64,000 nucleotides of DNA from Haematobia irritans (lineage: Eukaryota > Arthropoda > Insecta > Diptera > Muscidae): NCBI RefSeq assembly GCF_050003625.1, contig NC_134398.1, positions 102,105,498-102,169,497 on the forward strand. The letters run 5' to 3'. Shown here piece by piece: positions 49,276 through 60,343 of this stretch; position 1 is the first letter of the stretch, and the number at the start of each line of letters is the position of its first letter. Both the position numbers and the translations under genes were made by a program. The notes under the pieces are model-generated. The model searched no databases and had not been told where the DNA came from. It worked only from the letters and a program-made list of their open reading frames with translations.

Positions 49276-50120
49276 GAGATTTTCAACAACCGTCACATCA
49301 GCCGTTTCAATCGAGTCATCAAGAATGTCCTCTTCAGAGATCTCGGTGACTCTCGCAGTAACGATAGGTTCATTTAGAATAGATTCAGGGTCAGAAGGGT
49401 TTGCAGGTATCCACGCATGTGCTCTAGGTCTAGCCGGTATGTCTTTCTTCTCGACTAACTCTAGAGCAGCTCCTTCCCAAACTTCACCAATTAGTATCAG
49501 AGCAGCTTTAAAACATTCTATAGACCTCTGGTCCTCAAATGCGACTAGCTTAAATCGTCCTTGATACCAACCAGCCTCTTGGTGTTGAGGATCTGGGCCG
49601 GGAAACTTTTCTAGCACCTGTGAGTAGACGACAGACAGAGCATTCTCAATTTCCCCCATTTTTGCTTTGGAACCATACCGTCCAATGCTTCTTTATTAAT
49701 GATAGCCATCACAAGGCTGTCTTTAGCAACTGAGGCAAACGATCTTTGATCCCTTTTGGAGGATGGCAGCTCATCCGGCGATCGTTCCCTTTTTCCAGTC
49801 TCAAGAATTCCTTGAGCCCATTTTAAGGAATCGCTTTGTTTAGCCGACAGCGTACTTGGGTCGACTGATCCTAACTTCTTTAGGATAAACAAAGTATTTC
49901 TGCGTTCCTTGAATCTCTTTCGTGAGGGATTACCTCCTTTTGATGTCGTTACCTTAGAAAAAGTTCGAATTGTCATAGTGTCGCCACCTGTCGACCCGTC
50001 TACAGGTCGACTAATTGGGCCTAACTCTTGGTCATTGCCCAGATTTATAACTCCAGTCGATACCCGTCCACTGGGCCCTGAAGTTAGCAACCCAGTGGAT
50101 GACTTGGAATTTCGCTGCAT
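49234..50120 (-). pseudogene. LINE-4 copy: ORF1 (gag-like)
   Basis: Two overlapping frames joined by a frame change near 49640. N-terminal part 49611-50120 (169 residues, Ser/Thr and Lys/Arg-rich). C-terminal part 49234-49659 has QGRFKLVAFEDQRSIECFKA and WEGAALELVEKKDIPARPRA, which recall the DUF4780-type domain of insect LINE ORF1 proteins; these package the LINE RNA. The acidic tail ISEEDILDDSIETADVTVVE is shared with LINE-3 and LINE-5. It overlaps the ORF2 start by about 41 bp. Only copy here with a nearly whole ORF1. Confidence 0.7.
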
Positions 50121-50599
50121 GGTGGCTTAATATCCCACCACACTTGAAATTCTTAGTAGGTACCTATTACGATGAGTTTATCCGCTATTGAAAAATACGT
50201 CCGTTCCGTTCGACGGTTGAATAGAGATTCCTGCAAGGGGGCGGTAAATGTTCATGTCAACAATGAACGTAGAACCCTATTAATAAAATCCCAATTATCG
50301 TTTTAAAAAATCCCGAAGATTATCTCAATTATCGATAAGATACCTGAATATCTTAATTTTAAAATGTCAAAATACTATTTGCCCCAACTAAAGTCCCATC
50401 AGAATTCAAACTTCCGCTAAAAGCAAGTCACCCTCTGTCTAATTCGTTGTAAAACCTGATACTGGTAAGACCTGAAACCAGAAATAAATCCGACCTTTTC
50501 AAACAAATCCTAAACCAACTGTTTTTCCTCACTCCTTTTATTTCCATATGATCATTGGGAGCATACATTATTACAATTCTTGCGGAGACGATTAAGATA
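50121..50599. other. Probable LINE-4 5' UTR and junction to LINE-5
   Basis: No ORF. The part next to 50120 is likely the LINE-4 5' UTR (minus strand), but there is no second copy to define it. LINE-5 similarity starts near 50600. Confidence 0.4.
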
Positions 50600-53197
50600 A
50601 TTGTCTGAATCAGAAGTAAGCGGATCCTCTTTCGAAGTCGAGGGAGATACCAAAGTTGAAGACATGGATAGACACCGTATGCGAGAGGAGGTTTCTATTG
50701 CCTCAGAACTCACCAAAGTTGAACCTATGGTTATTGCGAGAGTCACCGAGATCTCTGAAGAGGACATTCTTGATGACTCGACTGAAGCGGCTGATGTGAC
50801 GGTTGTTGAAAATCTCGATGGTCCTACGGATCCTCCAGATAAATCTTCATCATTGTAAGGCTGCATGTGCTGCCTTAAAAGTTCTCCTGATGAAAGGGGA
50901 CATAGATATAGTTCTTATTCAAGAACCATATGTTTATAGAAACAAAATATGTGAATTAAGTACTCCGGGGTTCAAACTATTGCAGTATACTGGTAATGAT
51001 GTAAATCGAGCCTGTATAATTGCTAAAAACGAGCTCAACTTGTTTCTACTTCCTTCAATGTGCAATACAGATACTGTCGTTGCCAGTTTAGAAATAGCCA
51101 AATGCAAATATTGGGTATCTTCGGTCTACATGGGACATGACAGGGAGATGCCTCCATGTGCCGTTAAGACCTTAGTGGAGGAGTCACTGAAAACAAAGAC
51201 GAAACTCATTATGGGATGCGATGCGAATGCACATCATAGTATATGGGGAAGTAGTGATACTAATGCAAGGGGAGAGTCGCTAATAGAGTTTATTTTGCGT
51301 ACTAATCTGGTAGTTTGCAACAAGGGAGATGCCCCAACCTTTGTCACTAAAAACAGGCAAGAGGTTTTGGACATCACCTTGGCTTCGCAAGAACCAAATG
51401 AAATGATATCTGAGTGGCAGGTTTTAGTGAACACAGCTTCTCAGATCATTGCTACATCAGTTTCAAATTTGATGTTCGTATCACTAAGACCATATTTCCG
51501 CCAAATGTTAGGAAAGCTGACTGGAATAAGTATAGGGAATCGTTCAATATGATGATACCGGAAATAACAGAGACAAATATGAGAAATGTGCAAGATATCG
51601 AACACGCAGTGGAGCGGATTACTAAGGCCTTCAACATCTCACTGAAAGCTGCATGCCCTAGTGGAAAGCCAATGGGGAAACATCGACCACCATGGTGGTC
51701 TACGGAATTAAGTAATATGAGGAAATCCTGCAGGAAGCTCTTTAACAAGGCAAAGTCCACCAGAGCCCCTGAGGACTGGGATGCTTACAAGAAGAATCTG
51801 AGAGGATACAAGTGAGAACTGAGAAAGGTTCAGCATAACTCTTGGAATGATTACTGCAGCAGTATTGAGAATACGTCCGAAGCTTCCAGACTACGGAAGG
51901 TTCTAGCATCCACCAACTCCGCTCCAGGTTTCATTAAAACATCGGAGGGCAATTGGACAACGTCCAGTGAGGAGACGCTGGAGGTACAGTTTCCTGGAAA
52001 TCAGACGGTTGAACCAGGTACTGGTGGTGCCACAGTGGCTCAGCGGTCGTTTCCTATCGAGGAAATTGTATCGCAATCTAGAATAAGATGGGCGTTAAAT
52101 AGCTTTGGACCATTCAAATCCCCCGGACCTGATGGAATTACTCCGGCGGAGTTACAAGCAGTGACTGACAAAATTATCCCCTGGTTGTCGGCGATATATA
52201 AAGGGAAACAAAAGTCGTTTTCATACCTAAAGCGGGAAAAGCCTCTTACTCGAGGGCGAAGGATTTCCGACGAATCAGCTTATCCTCATTCCAACTTAAG
52301 ACTCTGGAGAGGATGATAGATATTTATCTTAGAACTAGCATCGATTCAAGTTTGTTCTCGAAACGACAGAATGCATACTCGAAGGGCAGGTCTTCTGAGA
52401 CCGCATTGCATGAACTATTGAAAGCTCACTATCTGTCAAAGAATACACTATCGTGGCGTTTCTAGACATCGAAGGGCATTCAATAATGTCCATCCGAGCT
52501 CGATATTACATGGACTGACAACTCTGAATGTTGATCGATGTATACTCAGGCTGTTAGACGAACTGCTAATGAAGAGACGTATTTCTGCCACACTAGGACA
52601 AGCAAACATACAAAGGTATGTGAACAGAGGCACTCCCCAAGGAGGAGTTCTATCACCTCTTCTTTGGAATGTTGCTATAAATAACCTTCTGGTTACCCTA
52701 GAAAAAGAAAGGATAAAAGTGGTGGCATACGCAGATGATGTGGCTCTGGCAGTCAGGGGAAAATTCCCATCCACAATCAGAGATATTATTCAGAGGGCCC
52801 TCCGGATGACTGAAAAATGGGCGAAAGACAATGGTCTTGGGGTAAATCCTGCAAAGACAGAATTAGTCATGTACTGCAAAGATCGCAAAACTCCCACGGT
52901 TAGGCCTATTTCCTTAGGGGGTATTGAAATTCCCTTTGGTGAGTGTGCAAAATACCTTGGCGTTATTTTGGACAGGAAGCTGAACTTTAAGCTTAATATT
53001 GAAGAAAGGGCGAGGAAAGCAACGGTAGCTTTATACTCGTGCAAAAAGGCAATAGGAAAAATGTGGGGACTAAAACCAAAAATTGTGCATTGGCTATACA
53101 CGGCAGTGGTTAGACCTATAATGCTATATGGTGTTGTAGTCTGGTGGCCGGCACTTCAGAAACCGACTTGTTTAGATAAAGTTCAGCGTATGGCGTG
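50600..53197 (+). pseudogene. LINE-5 copy: ORF1 end, endonuclease, RT
   Basis: ORF1 tail 50601-50858; its first part differs from LINE-4. ORF2 from ATG near 50818: endonuclease with MGCDANAHHSIWGSS and, after a 1-bp loss near 51425, SFSDHCYISF (SDH kept). A TGA lies near 51813; small deletions near 51987, 52204, 52410 and 52475 break the RT entry region. RT palm is readable 52569-53190 with GTPQGGVLSPLLWNVAINNL and VVAYADDVAL (about 52720-52750). Interrupted at 53197 by a BEL/Pao element; it continues at 58202. Dead. Confidence 0.8.
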
Positions 53198-53595
53198 TGT
53201 ACAGTTCCGAGACGGCTCAGACTGGAATGGACTGTATTGGTTAATTTGTTTGCTCCCAGAACAGTATAAGTTGAAATAAAATAAAACAGAAAAAAAGAAA
53301 TTGTCCAATAGGTATTTATTCCGAACAGCAGCTTCTTACCAGTAGAAGGGTGTCAACACAAGTGAAGTTAATATTTACAAAAATGGCAGACATAATGATT
53401 TAGTATAATGTAAATTCATTTAGAGAAGGACAAATAATTATTAACAAATAAATTGAGTGAAAGCTTTTCCTACGTAATAGGAAAAGCATTAGAGTGACCA
53501 TATTTTGACAAAAGAATTCAATTTGTATCTAAAACTTTCTTATAAATATAAGGTAATTTTTAAAAATAAAAAGGTTTGTTGAACGGAGTTAAACA
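53198..53595 (-). repeat. BEL/Pao 3' LTR (left)
   Basis: 398 bp, TGTACAG...TTAAACA. On the coding strand a purine run, AAGGAGGGCGGCA, stands immediately before it (53596-53608): a likely polypurine tract for plus-strand priming. Confidence 0.8.
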
Positions 53596-53644
53596 TGCCG
53601 CCCTCCTTGCAGCCATGCAACCTAGTATCTACAGGCTCCAGATA

Positions 53645-55226
53645 TTATCCAACCGAAGACTGTACTCTGGGCGATAGGCATGGAGGACGATGTTGGATTA
53701 AACCTGCGAGAAGTAGCTTGGGTAGCTGGACGTTTCCAATGACAACTTCAATATTAGACGGCAGGTAGAAATGGGGATCAGCTAGCGTGGTGAGATGATC
53801 ATATATAGACTGCAACTTTTTTTCCGACATAACTTCTGGCAAGGCTATGTTGAGTTGAGGTTTGACTTGTCCAATGATTTGAACTTTGACTGTTTCATCA
53901 TGATATGATTGGAGGTTCAAAGTGCAGAATTCTGAGCCACCTTTCCGAGTAGTGCGGATGTGTAGACGTTGTACCAGTGACCTTAGTATGATAGTCTGTA
54001 TTCCGGCCGAATTAAAGATCATTCGCAACTTGTGAGGTCCATTCGGCGTTAAAACACGAGCTAGTGCACGAACATTTGAGTCGGTACCTTTAAATACCCT
54101 AAGTACCCTGCCCAAACACCACTCGTTGGGAGGGAGATTATCCTCCTTAACTATTACAAAATCATTGATCTTAAGGTTTTGTTGAGCAGATTGCCATTTA
54201 AATCTCTTTTGAAGTTCACAAATGTACTCGGTTTTCCAACGCTTAGCGAAATGTACCTGCAAGGTCTTCAATCGTTGCCACCGATTTAGTAGTTTCAAGT
54301 TATCATTGTATTCCTCAGGGACGGCAATTAACGCAGCTCCCCTTAGCAAATGACCCGGTGTCAATGAGACCAAATCATTTGGATCTTCACTTATAGGCGA
54401 GAGCGGCCGAGAATTCAGAATACTTTCGATTCTAACAAGTAGAGTAGCGAATTCCTCATAAGTAAATTTAACATTCGCGGCGACTTTCTTCAAATGAGCC
54501 TTCATGCTTTTCACCCCGGCCTCCCACAACCCCCATGTGGGGCGCATGGGGCGGAATGAAATGCCATGAAAACCCGTGCAGATTGTATTTATCAGCAGTA
54601 CACCTCTGTGCATTTTTCAGAAACGTTTTATACTCAGTCGCTAGGGCTCGACTTGCACCCACAAAATTTGTCCTATTATCAGAAAACATTTTATTCGGTA
54701 GCCCCCGTCGACCTACAAATCGCTGGAAAGTAGATAAAAATGCTTCAGTGGTTAATTCCGAACAGACTTCCAAATAAATAGCACGAGTCGAAAGGCAAAC
54801 GAAGACGGCTGTATATCCTTTTTGCAATCGTGCATTTCTAATCCTTGATGTTTTTAGCTCAAATGGCCCAGCGAAGTCGACATCCGTATTTGTGAAAGGC
54901 AAGGAAAAAGTACAGCGTTCAGTAGGCAACGAACCCATGATTTGTGTGCGAATACGATTTTTGTATATTGTACAGACATGACATTTCCTTATACAACTTT
55001 TTATTGCACTTTTCAGGCGTATTATATAAAACTCTTGGCGAATAGCACGCAGCATAACTTGGTGTTCTGAATGTAACAAGAGTTTATGGGTAAATTCAAT
55101 AAATAGTTTGCAGAAACGTGATTTTTCAAGCAGTATGACAGGGAATCGTTCGTTATAGCTAAGATCAGAATTAGCTAAACGACCATTAACTCTTAATAGT
55201 TTATGTGTATCCAAAGTGGGATTCAA
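53645..55226 (-). pseudogene. BEL/Pao integrase region
   Basis: Upstream piece 54468-55226: an H-x3-H...C-x2-C zinc-binding segment (CHVC at about 54980) and the integrase core with the VDFAGPF block, STRAIYLEV block and FSDNRTNFVG (catalytic Asp residues). A frame change near 54530 leads to the second piece (53645-54613), with MRPTWGLWEAGVKSMKAHL (the catalytic Glu block), HLLRGAAL and the C-terminal CLGRVLRVFKG segment typical of BEL/Pao integrases. In live elements it inserts the cDNA. A stop separates it from RT/RNase H near 55264. Confidence 0.85.
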
Positions 55227-55277
55227 TGTTAAAAGTCTACTCTTCGAACTAATAGGTGAGTTATTCTCAAGAGCTTG

Positions 55278-56700
55278 TTATTCAGATGAGTAATACCTGC
55301 GTTGGGCCAATCGAATTAAATTAAATTTAGTAAAACACATTTCCTCGTTACTAATGAAATCAGTTAGCGCCTGCGAATTCCATTGTCTTCTACGTTTTCT
55401 TATAAATCTGTATATATAACATAATACCCGAATTGCTCGGCCAAACGATGAAAATCGGTCTAATATATCATCAGCCAGAATTTCAGTATTAAACGCAGAA
55501 ACTTTTCGCTCAATCTCAGGTTCGTTAAAAGTAGTTTGTTTAGGCCACAATTCACTTGGCCCCAGGAGCCATTTTGGGCCATGCCACCACAGTGAGTTCA
55601 TGTTAAGTTCCTGTGCCGTACATCCTTGAGTACCAATGTCTGCAGGGTTTTCATTAGTTGGAACATGTCTCCAAGTAGCGTTTCCAATATTGTCCAATAT
55701 TTGAGATATTTTATTGGCTACAAAAGTTTTCCAGTGAAAAGGCGGTTTGTTCAGCCACGCCAACGTAATTGTAGAGTCAGACCAGAGAAATAGGTTCGAA
55801 ACAGAAAATTCCAAATTTTGACACACAGACTTCAACAGTTTGGATAACAGTGCCGCCCCACATAGTTCCAGTCTAGGTAGGCTTATAGTTTGTAGTGGTG
55901 CCACTTTACACTTGGAAACAAGTAAATGAGAAGTTTTAATATCTTCGGTGGAGATAGTACATAGATATATGCAAGCACAGTATGCTTTCTCCGAAGCATC
56001 ACAGAAGCCGTGGATTTGAACACGTTTTTCAGGAGAATAATTAATCCATCGAGGTTTTTTAATTGATTCAATATCAATAAACTTCGAAATAAATGTTTCC
56101 CACTTCTCTAACGAATGAGGCTTGATTTCCTCATCCCAGTCTGTTCCGTCAATCCACAGTTGTTGCAAAAGATCCTTTGCAACAATTATAATAGGTGACA
56201 ACCAACCAGCTGGATCGAATATTTTCGCAATAACCGACAGTATTTTCCTCTTTGTTACTGGAGAATCACTAAGAATAATATTCGAAACTTTATAATGAAA
56301 AGTATCAGTTAGCGCATTCCAACGAATGCCTAAAGTCTTAGTCTCGCTTGTATCTTCAAATTTCAAAAACTCTTCGTTCAGAAGATCCTCGGGGGGCATG
56401 TCTTGCAATATATCAGGATGGTTTGACGTAAGCTTTTTTAATGGAAAACCAGCAGAATTAAGCAAGCCTGTCAGTTGCACCAGATAGTATCTCTCCTCGG
56501 TGATGGAATGACCACCAGAGAGAATATCATCGACATAAATTTGATTTTGCCTTTCCGTCTTCACTAAGTTTTAACAGAGTTCGGATTGCCAATAGAGGGG
56601 CACAGTTAACTCCAAAAGTAACAGTTTTTAGCCAATAATCGCGGATCGGTTCAGTCTCAGCATTGCGGAATAAAATTCTTTGAAATTGTCTATCATCCTC
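55278..56700 (-). pseudogene. BEL/Pao RT (second half) and RNase H
   Basis: [10 protein letters not shown] near 56520-56550 is the RT catalytic block (YVDD as usual for BEL/Pao). It is followed by [12 protein letters not shown], the [16 protein letters not shown]ase H-like block (about 55965-56015) and [14 protein letters not shown] (about 55755-55800). A frame change lies at about 56555-56565, between the YVDD block and the preceding segment. Ends with a TAA near 55277. Confidence 0.85.
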
Positions 56701-57724
56701 ATGTTAATAAATCTGACGATACATTTTTTGTATGTCGCCGTTAAAAACGTATTGGAAGAATCGCCATCGTATTATTACATTCATCAAATCATTTTGCAGT
56801 ACGGGCCCAGTATGTAGTATATCATTTAAAGATACCCCAGAAGACGATTTCTTCGATGTATTGAAAACGATTCTCGTTTTGGTGGATGTACGCTCAGGTT
56901 TCACGACAGCATGGTGTGGGAGATAATATGAACAATAGCTGTATATACTAGTAATCACCGAAGATGTGGTACGTTCCATATGGTTCATGTCTAAATATTC
57001 GGATAGAACCTTTATATATTCAGCTCCCAGCTCCGGCGATTTTAGGAAAGTTCTTTCCAAGTGAAGAAACTGAGCCATAGCAGCTCGTCTCGAAGATCCA
57101 AGAACCACTGTAGAAGGAAGATCATGCCGAAATGGTAATCGGATAACATATCTCCCGTCAGGCCTTCTAACAGTGGTTTCTTTGTAGAAGTTTTCACACC
57201 AAAGGTCATTGTCAGATACATTCCTTGCCGAAGGAACTTCTTCAAGTTCCCACAACCTCCTCAGATCTTGATTTAAAGTATCAGTATTAGTACAAAAGGA
57301 TGCAAAAGATTGAATGGGCCGGGCACTTGGTGGACCACCTAAAATCCATCCGAATTCAGTATCTTGTGGCAGTAGATTTCCAGAAACGTTTTTCTGGACA
57401 CCCGATTTCAAAATCAGTGGAAAAATGTCGCTTCCCAATAACATGTCGATTTGTCCTGGTCTATAGAAGAGGATCTGCTAAATCCATATTTTCCAATTTC
57501 GACCAATCAGAAATTCGAGTAGGCATAGATGGCATGAGATGATTCAAATTGGATAAAACAATTGCCGTCGTCTCTAATCTAAAATTGGACTTGCGCGATT
57601 TCAATATTATATTGCAAATTTTAAATGAATTTTCCAGAACGGTACCCCCAAGTCCGGAAACCGTCGTTAAAGTTTTCTTCGTGGGTATGGAAAATTTCTT
57701 TGTAACCCTGTTTGGTATGATACT
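56701..57724 (-). pseudogene. BEL/Pao protease remnant and RT N-terminal half
   Basis: MLLGSDIFPLIL (about 57405-57444) is the end of the A17-type aspartic protease. Then TEFGWILGG, a linker and the RT entry with TRIVFNTSKKSSSGVSLND (about 56830-56890). It stops at a TAA near 56706, one codon after a QKMYRQIY block. The span 57445-57724 encodes only the rest of the protease region in broken frames; gag is missing. Confidence 0.8.
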
Positions 57725-57801
57725 GTTCTGGGAGCAAACAAATTAACAAATACAGTCCATTCCAGTCTGAGCCGTCTCGGAACTGTACATGGTCGAACCG
57801 G
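57725..57801 (+). other. Inverted LTR end plus primer-binding-like site
   Basis: 57725-57789 is the inverted copy of the left LTR terminus (53198-53263), and TGGTCGAACCGG (57790-57801) follows it as a PBS would follow an LTR. Both are in the wrong orientation for the minus-strand coding region. Confidence 0.7.
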
Positions 57802-58201
57802 ATAAGTTGAAATAAAATAAAACAGAAAAAAAGCAGGTTTTCAGTTTAAATTGTCCAATAGGAATTTATTCCGAACAGCAGCTTCTTACCAGTAGAAGGG
57901 TTTCAACACAAGTGAAGTTAATATTTACAAAAATGGCAGACATAATGATTTAGTACAATATAAATTCATTTAGAGAAGGACAAATAATTATTAACAAATA
58001 AATTGAGTGAAAGCTTTTCCTATGTAATAGGAAAAGCATTAGTGTGACCATATTTTGACAAAAGAATTCAATTTGTATCTAAAACTTTCTTATAAATATA
58101 AGGTAATTCAGTTAATCGTAATTCATTTCAATTCGCTTCAATTCAATTCAATTCATGTAAAATTTTTAAAAATAAAAAGGTTTGTTGAACGGAGTTCAAC
58201 A
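57802..58201 (-). repeat. BEL/Pao 5' LTR (right), altered
   Basis: Matches 53264-53595, but has an extra CAGGTTTTCAGTTTAAAT-like insert near 57834 and an AATTC-rich insert of about 58 bp at 58108-58165. It lacks its normal inner end. Such differences between LTRs mean the insertion is not recent. Confidence 0.8.
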
Positions 58202-59497
58202 GCGTGTTTGTGTATTTCAGGCGCATTCAGCAAGACAGGAACAAATTCCCTTAATGTCATGCTGCATCTATTGCCTTTAGATATTTTGGCCAAACAGTCA
58301 GCTGCAACAAAGTCTGCGCGGTTGCGCGAGCTATCGCTGTGGTCAGAAAAAAGTTACGGTCACAGTTCGGTCCTCAAAATAATGCCAGATGTGCCTAACG
58401 TAGTGGATTATACTTTGACGAGTCCACTTTTCGACATAAAGTTTGAGACTCTAATCCCCAACAGTGAGGCGTGGTGCACACAGACCCCGGGGAATAAATA
58501 ATATATATATTTCTTCATTGATGGCTCCAAATTGAATGGACAAGTGGGGTTCGGAGTATATTCTAACGATCTGGAACTTCGAATAGCGAAAAGATTACCT
58601 AATCACTGTAGTGTTTTCAGGCTGAAATATTAGCAATAAGAGAGGTGGCGAATTGGCTGAGAAGTAATGTTCCAAAAATGTGGGCATTAATATATACTCA
58701 GACAGTCAACCTGCAATAAAATCCTTGGACTCTGTGTTCCTCAACTCGAAGACGGCCATCGACTGCCGCAAATCTCTCAATGAGATGGCTGAGCAGTACA
58801 ATATTCACCTAATATGGGTGCCTGGCCATAGGAACATACCAGAGAACTGCGAAGCGGATGAGTTGGCAAGGCTAGGGACTACCTTACATATTCCTGGTGA
58901 ACTAGAATTTGTTGGCATGCCCCTAGCTACCTGCAAGCTCATACTGCTTGAGAAGGCTGTTATGATGGCAAATGTTCGATGGGAGAATTGCAAGGGTTGT
59001 AACGACACCAAGCAAATATGGCCCCATTTCAATTGAAACCGCACACTAGATATGCTAATGTTCTAGAGACGTCAGATATCACTCCTGATATCTGCTATAA
59101 CGGGTCGCTGCCTGATAGACGATTTTGCAAAAACTATTGGCGCGAAGTATAATGACTATTGTATGAGCTGTCATGATGCGGAGGAAAAGGAATCAATAAA
59201 TCACCTCTTGTGTGAGTGTCCTGCATTTTGTGCAAGGCGTAAGCAAATTTTAGAGGCATATAGCTTCAGATTACTGGCGGACCTGGAAAATGTTAACTTA
59301 AGCAGTCTGCTAATGTGTTTGGAACAATCTGGTTGATTCAACAGAAGAAAATAATCGAGAAGGTTCAGCGGTTAAAACTAGAAGTGCCCATATGTAATAG
59401 GTACTTTTAGTTAATGTGGTATCACAATGGACTGAATAGTATAAGTGAGCCTGAATCTTAATCGGGCTGCCACTTTAACCTAACCTAACCTAATAAA
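58202..59497 (+). pseudogene. LINE-5 copy: RNase H, Cys/His region and 3' end
   Basis: Continues the LINE after the BEL/Pao insertion (GCGTGTTTGTGTATTTCAGG). RT end to a TAA near 58498, RNase H with FIDGSKLNG-like start, [14 protein letters not shown] and LIWVPGHRNI (58680-58850) in changed frames, then a Cys/His cluster (CMSCHDAEEKESINHLLCEC, about 59161-59220). The 3' UTR 59345-59497 ends TGGGCTGCCAC-like sequence and TAACCTAACCTAACCTAA. This gives the true 3' end of the LINE family. Confidence 0.8.
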
Positions 59498-59627
59498 GCT
59501 ATTCATGAACAAATATGTATTACAAAAAAACTCTAAACCAAAGATGCGAGATCCTCAAAATAAGTCTTAGCCTAGGTTAGTTTACATAAGTGGTCTTACT
59601 TCAAATGCATTAGATTATATCGGAGGG
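59498..59627. other. Spacer between LINE and SINE
   Basis: 130 bp with no recognisable feature. Confidence 0.4.
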
Positions 59628-59925
59628 ATGGGAGCCGCAGTGGTGCAATGGTTAGAATGCCCGCCTTACATACACACGGTCGTGGGTTAAAACCCACCAA
59701 AAAGTGTTTCAGCGGTGCATTATCCCACCTCAGGTGATATTTCTGGGTGTTCCAAAGCTTCTCTAAGTGGTTTCAGTGCAATGTGGAACGCCGTTCGGAC
59801 TCGGCTATAAAAAGGAGATCCCTTGTCATTGAGCTTAACATAGAATCGGGCAGCACTCAGTGACGAGAGAGAAGTTCACCACTGTAGTATCACAATGGAC
59901 TGAAGTGAGCCTGAAATATCGGCAA
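59628..59925 (+). mobile_element. tRNA-derived SINE
   Basis: Head: GGGAGCCGCAGTGGTGCAAT with GTGGTGCAATGGTTAGAATG as box A and GTCGTGGGTTAAAACCC as an eroded box B. Body with GACTCGGCTATAAAAAGGAG and GGGCAGCACTCAGTGACGAG. The 3' end TATCACAATGGACTGAAGTG matches the LINE 3' UTR at 59418-59445 and stops before the CCTAA run. Recognised as a widespread fly SINE type; truncated at its last ~25 bp. Confidence 0.75.
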
Positions 59926-60089
59926 TGTAGGAATCAACAGTCCTTAGGTCGTTAGATAAACAAAAATAAATAATGAGTATTGGGAGGAGTTACTCCTGAA
60001 AACTAATAATTACCCAGCCAAAAAGTGGACGTTGTTCTGAATGTACCACTATAAGAGCATTTCCAAAAATGAGATCCCAAAAAAATTTC
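59926..60089. other. No feature seen
   Basis: Unassigned sequence between the SINE and an AT-rich repeat. Confidence 0.4.
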
Positions 60090-60256
60090 TGATTCAATCA
60101 CGAAATTAATTTATCCAATTAATGTCTTCAATCACTGATAATATCAATCAAAGTTTTAATTGGACATTACAAAAAATATCTGATTAAAAAAATAAGTGAT
60201 TTCATTAGCAAATTTCAATAATTTTTTAATTGATTCAATTGCAATTACTTTCTTGG
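60090..60256. repeat. AT-rich ATTAATT-type repeat
   Basis: GATTCAATCACGAAATTAAT is the inverted end of the family (43320-43345). Body of AATTGGACATT and TTTTTTAATTGATTC words. Confidence 0.6.
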
Positions 60257-60343
60257 CTGACTTGGTGTTTTTAGTTTGATTAAAAAATTGATAGTTTGAA
60301 ATGAATTTTTGTTAAAAATTAAAAATTGTTCACTTTGTTCTTG

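Larger units (their letters stand above)
53198..58201 (-). mobile_element. BEL/Pao LTR retrotransposon, defective
   Basis: 5004 bp from TGTACAG to GTTCAACA, flanked by GCGTG (53193-53197, 58202-58206), a 5-bp duplication as BEL/Pao elements make. Coding runs on the minus strand, so the 5' LTR is on the right. Order: protease remnant, RT, RNase H, integrase, integrase C-terminal domain. No gag and no envelope gene seen. Pol is split by stops and frame changes, and the 5' LTR end plus primer site is inverted, so it cannot move by itself. Confidence 0.85.
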
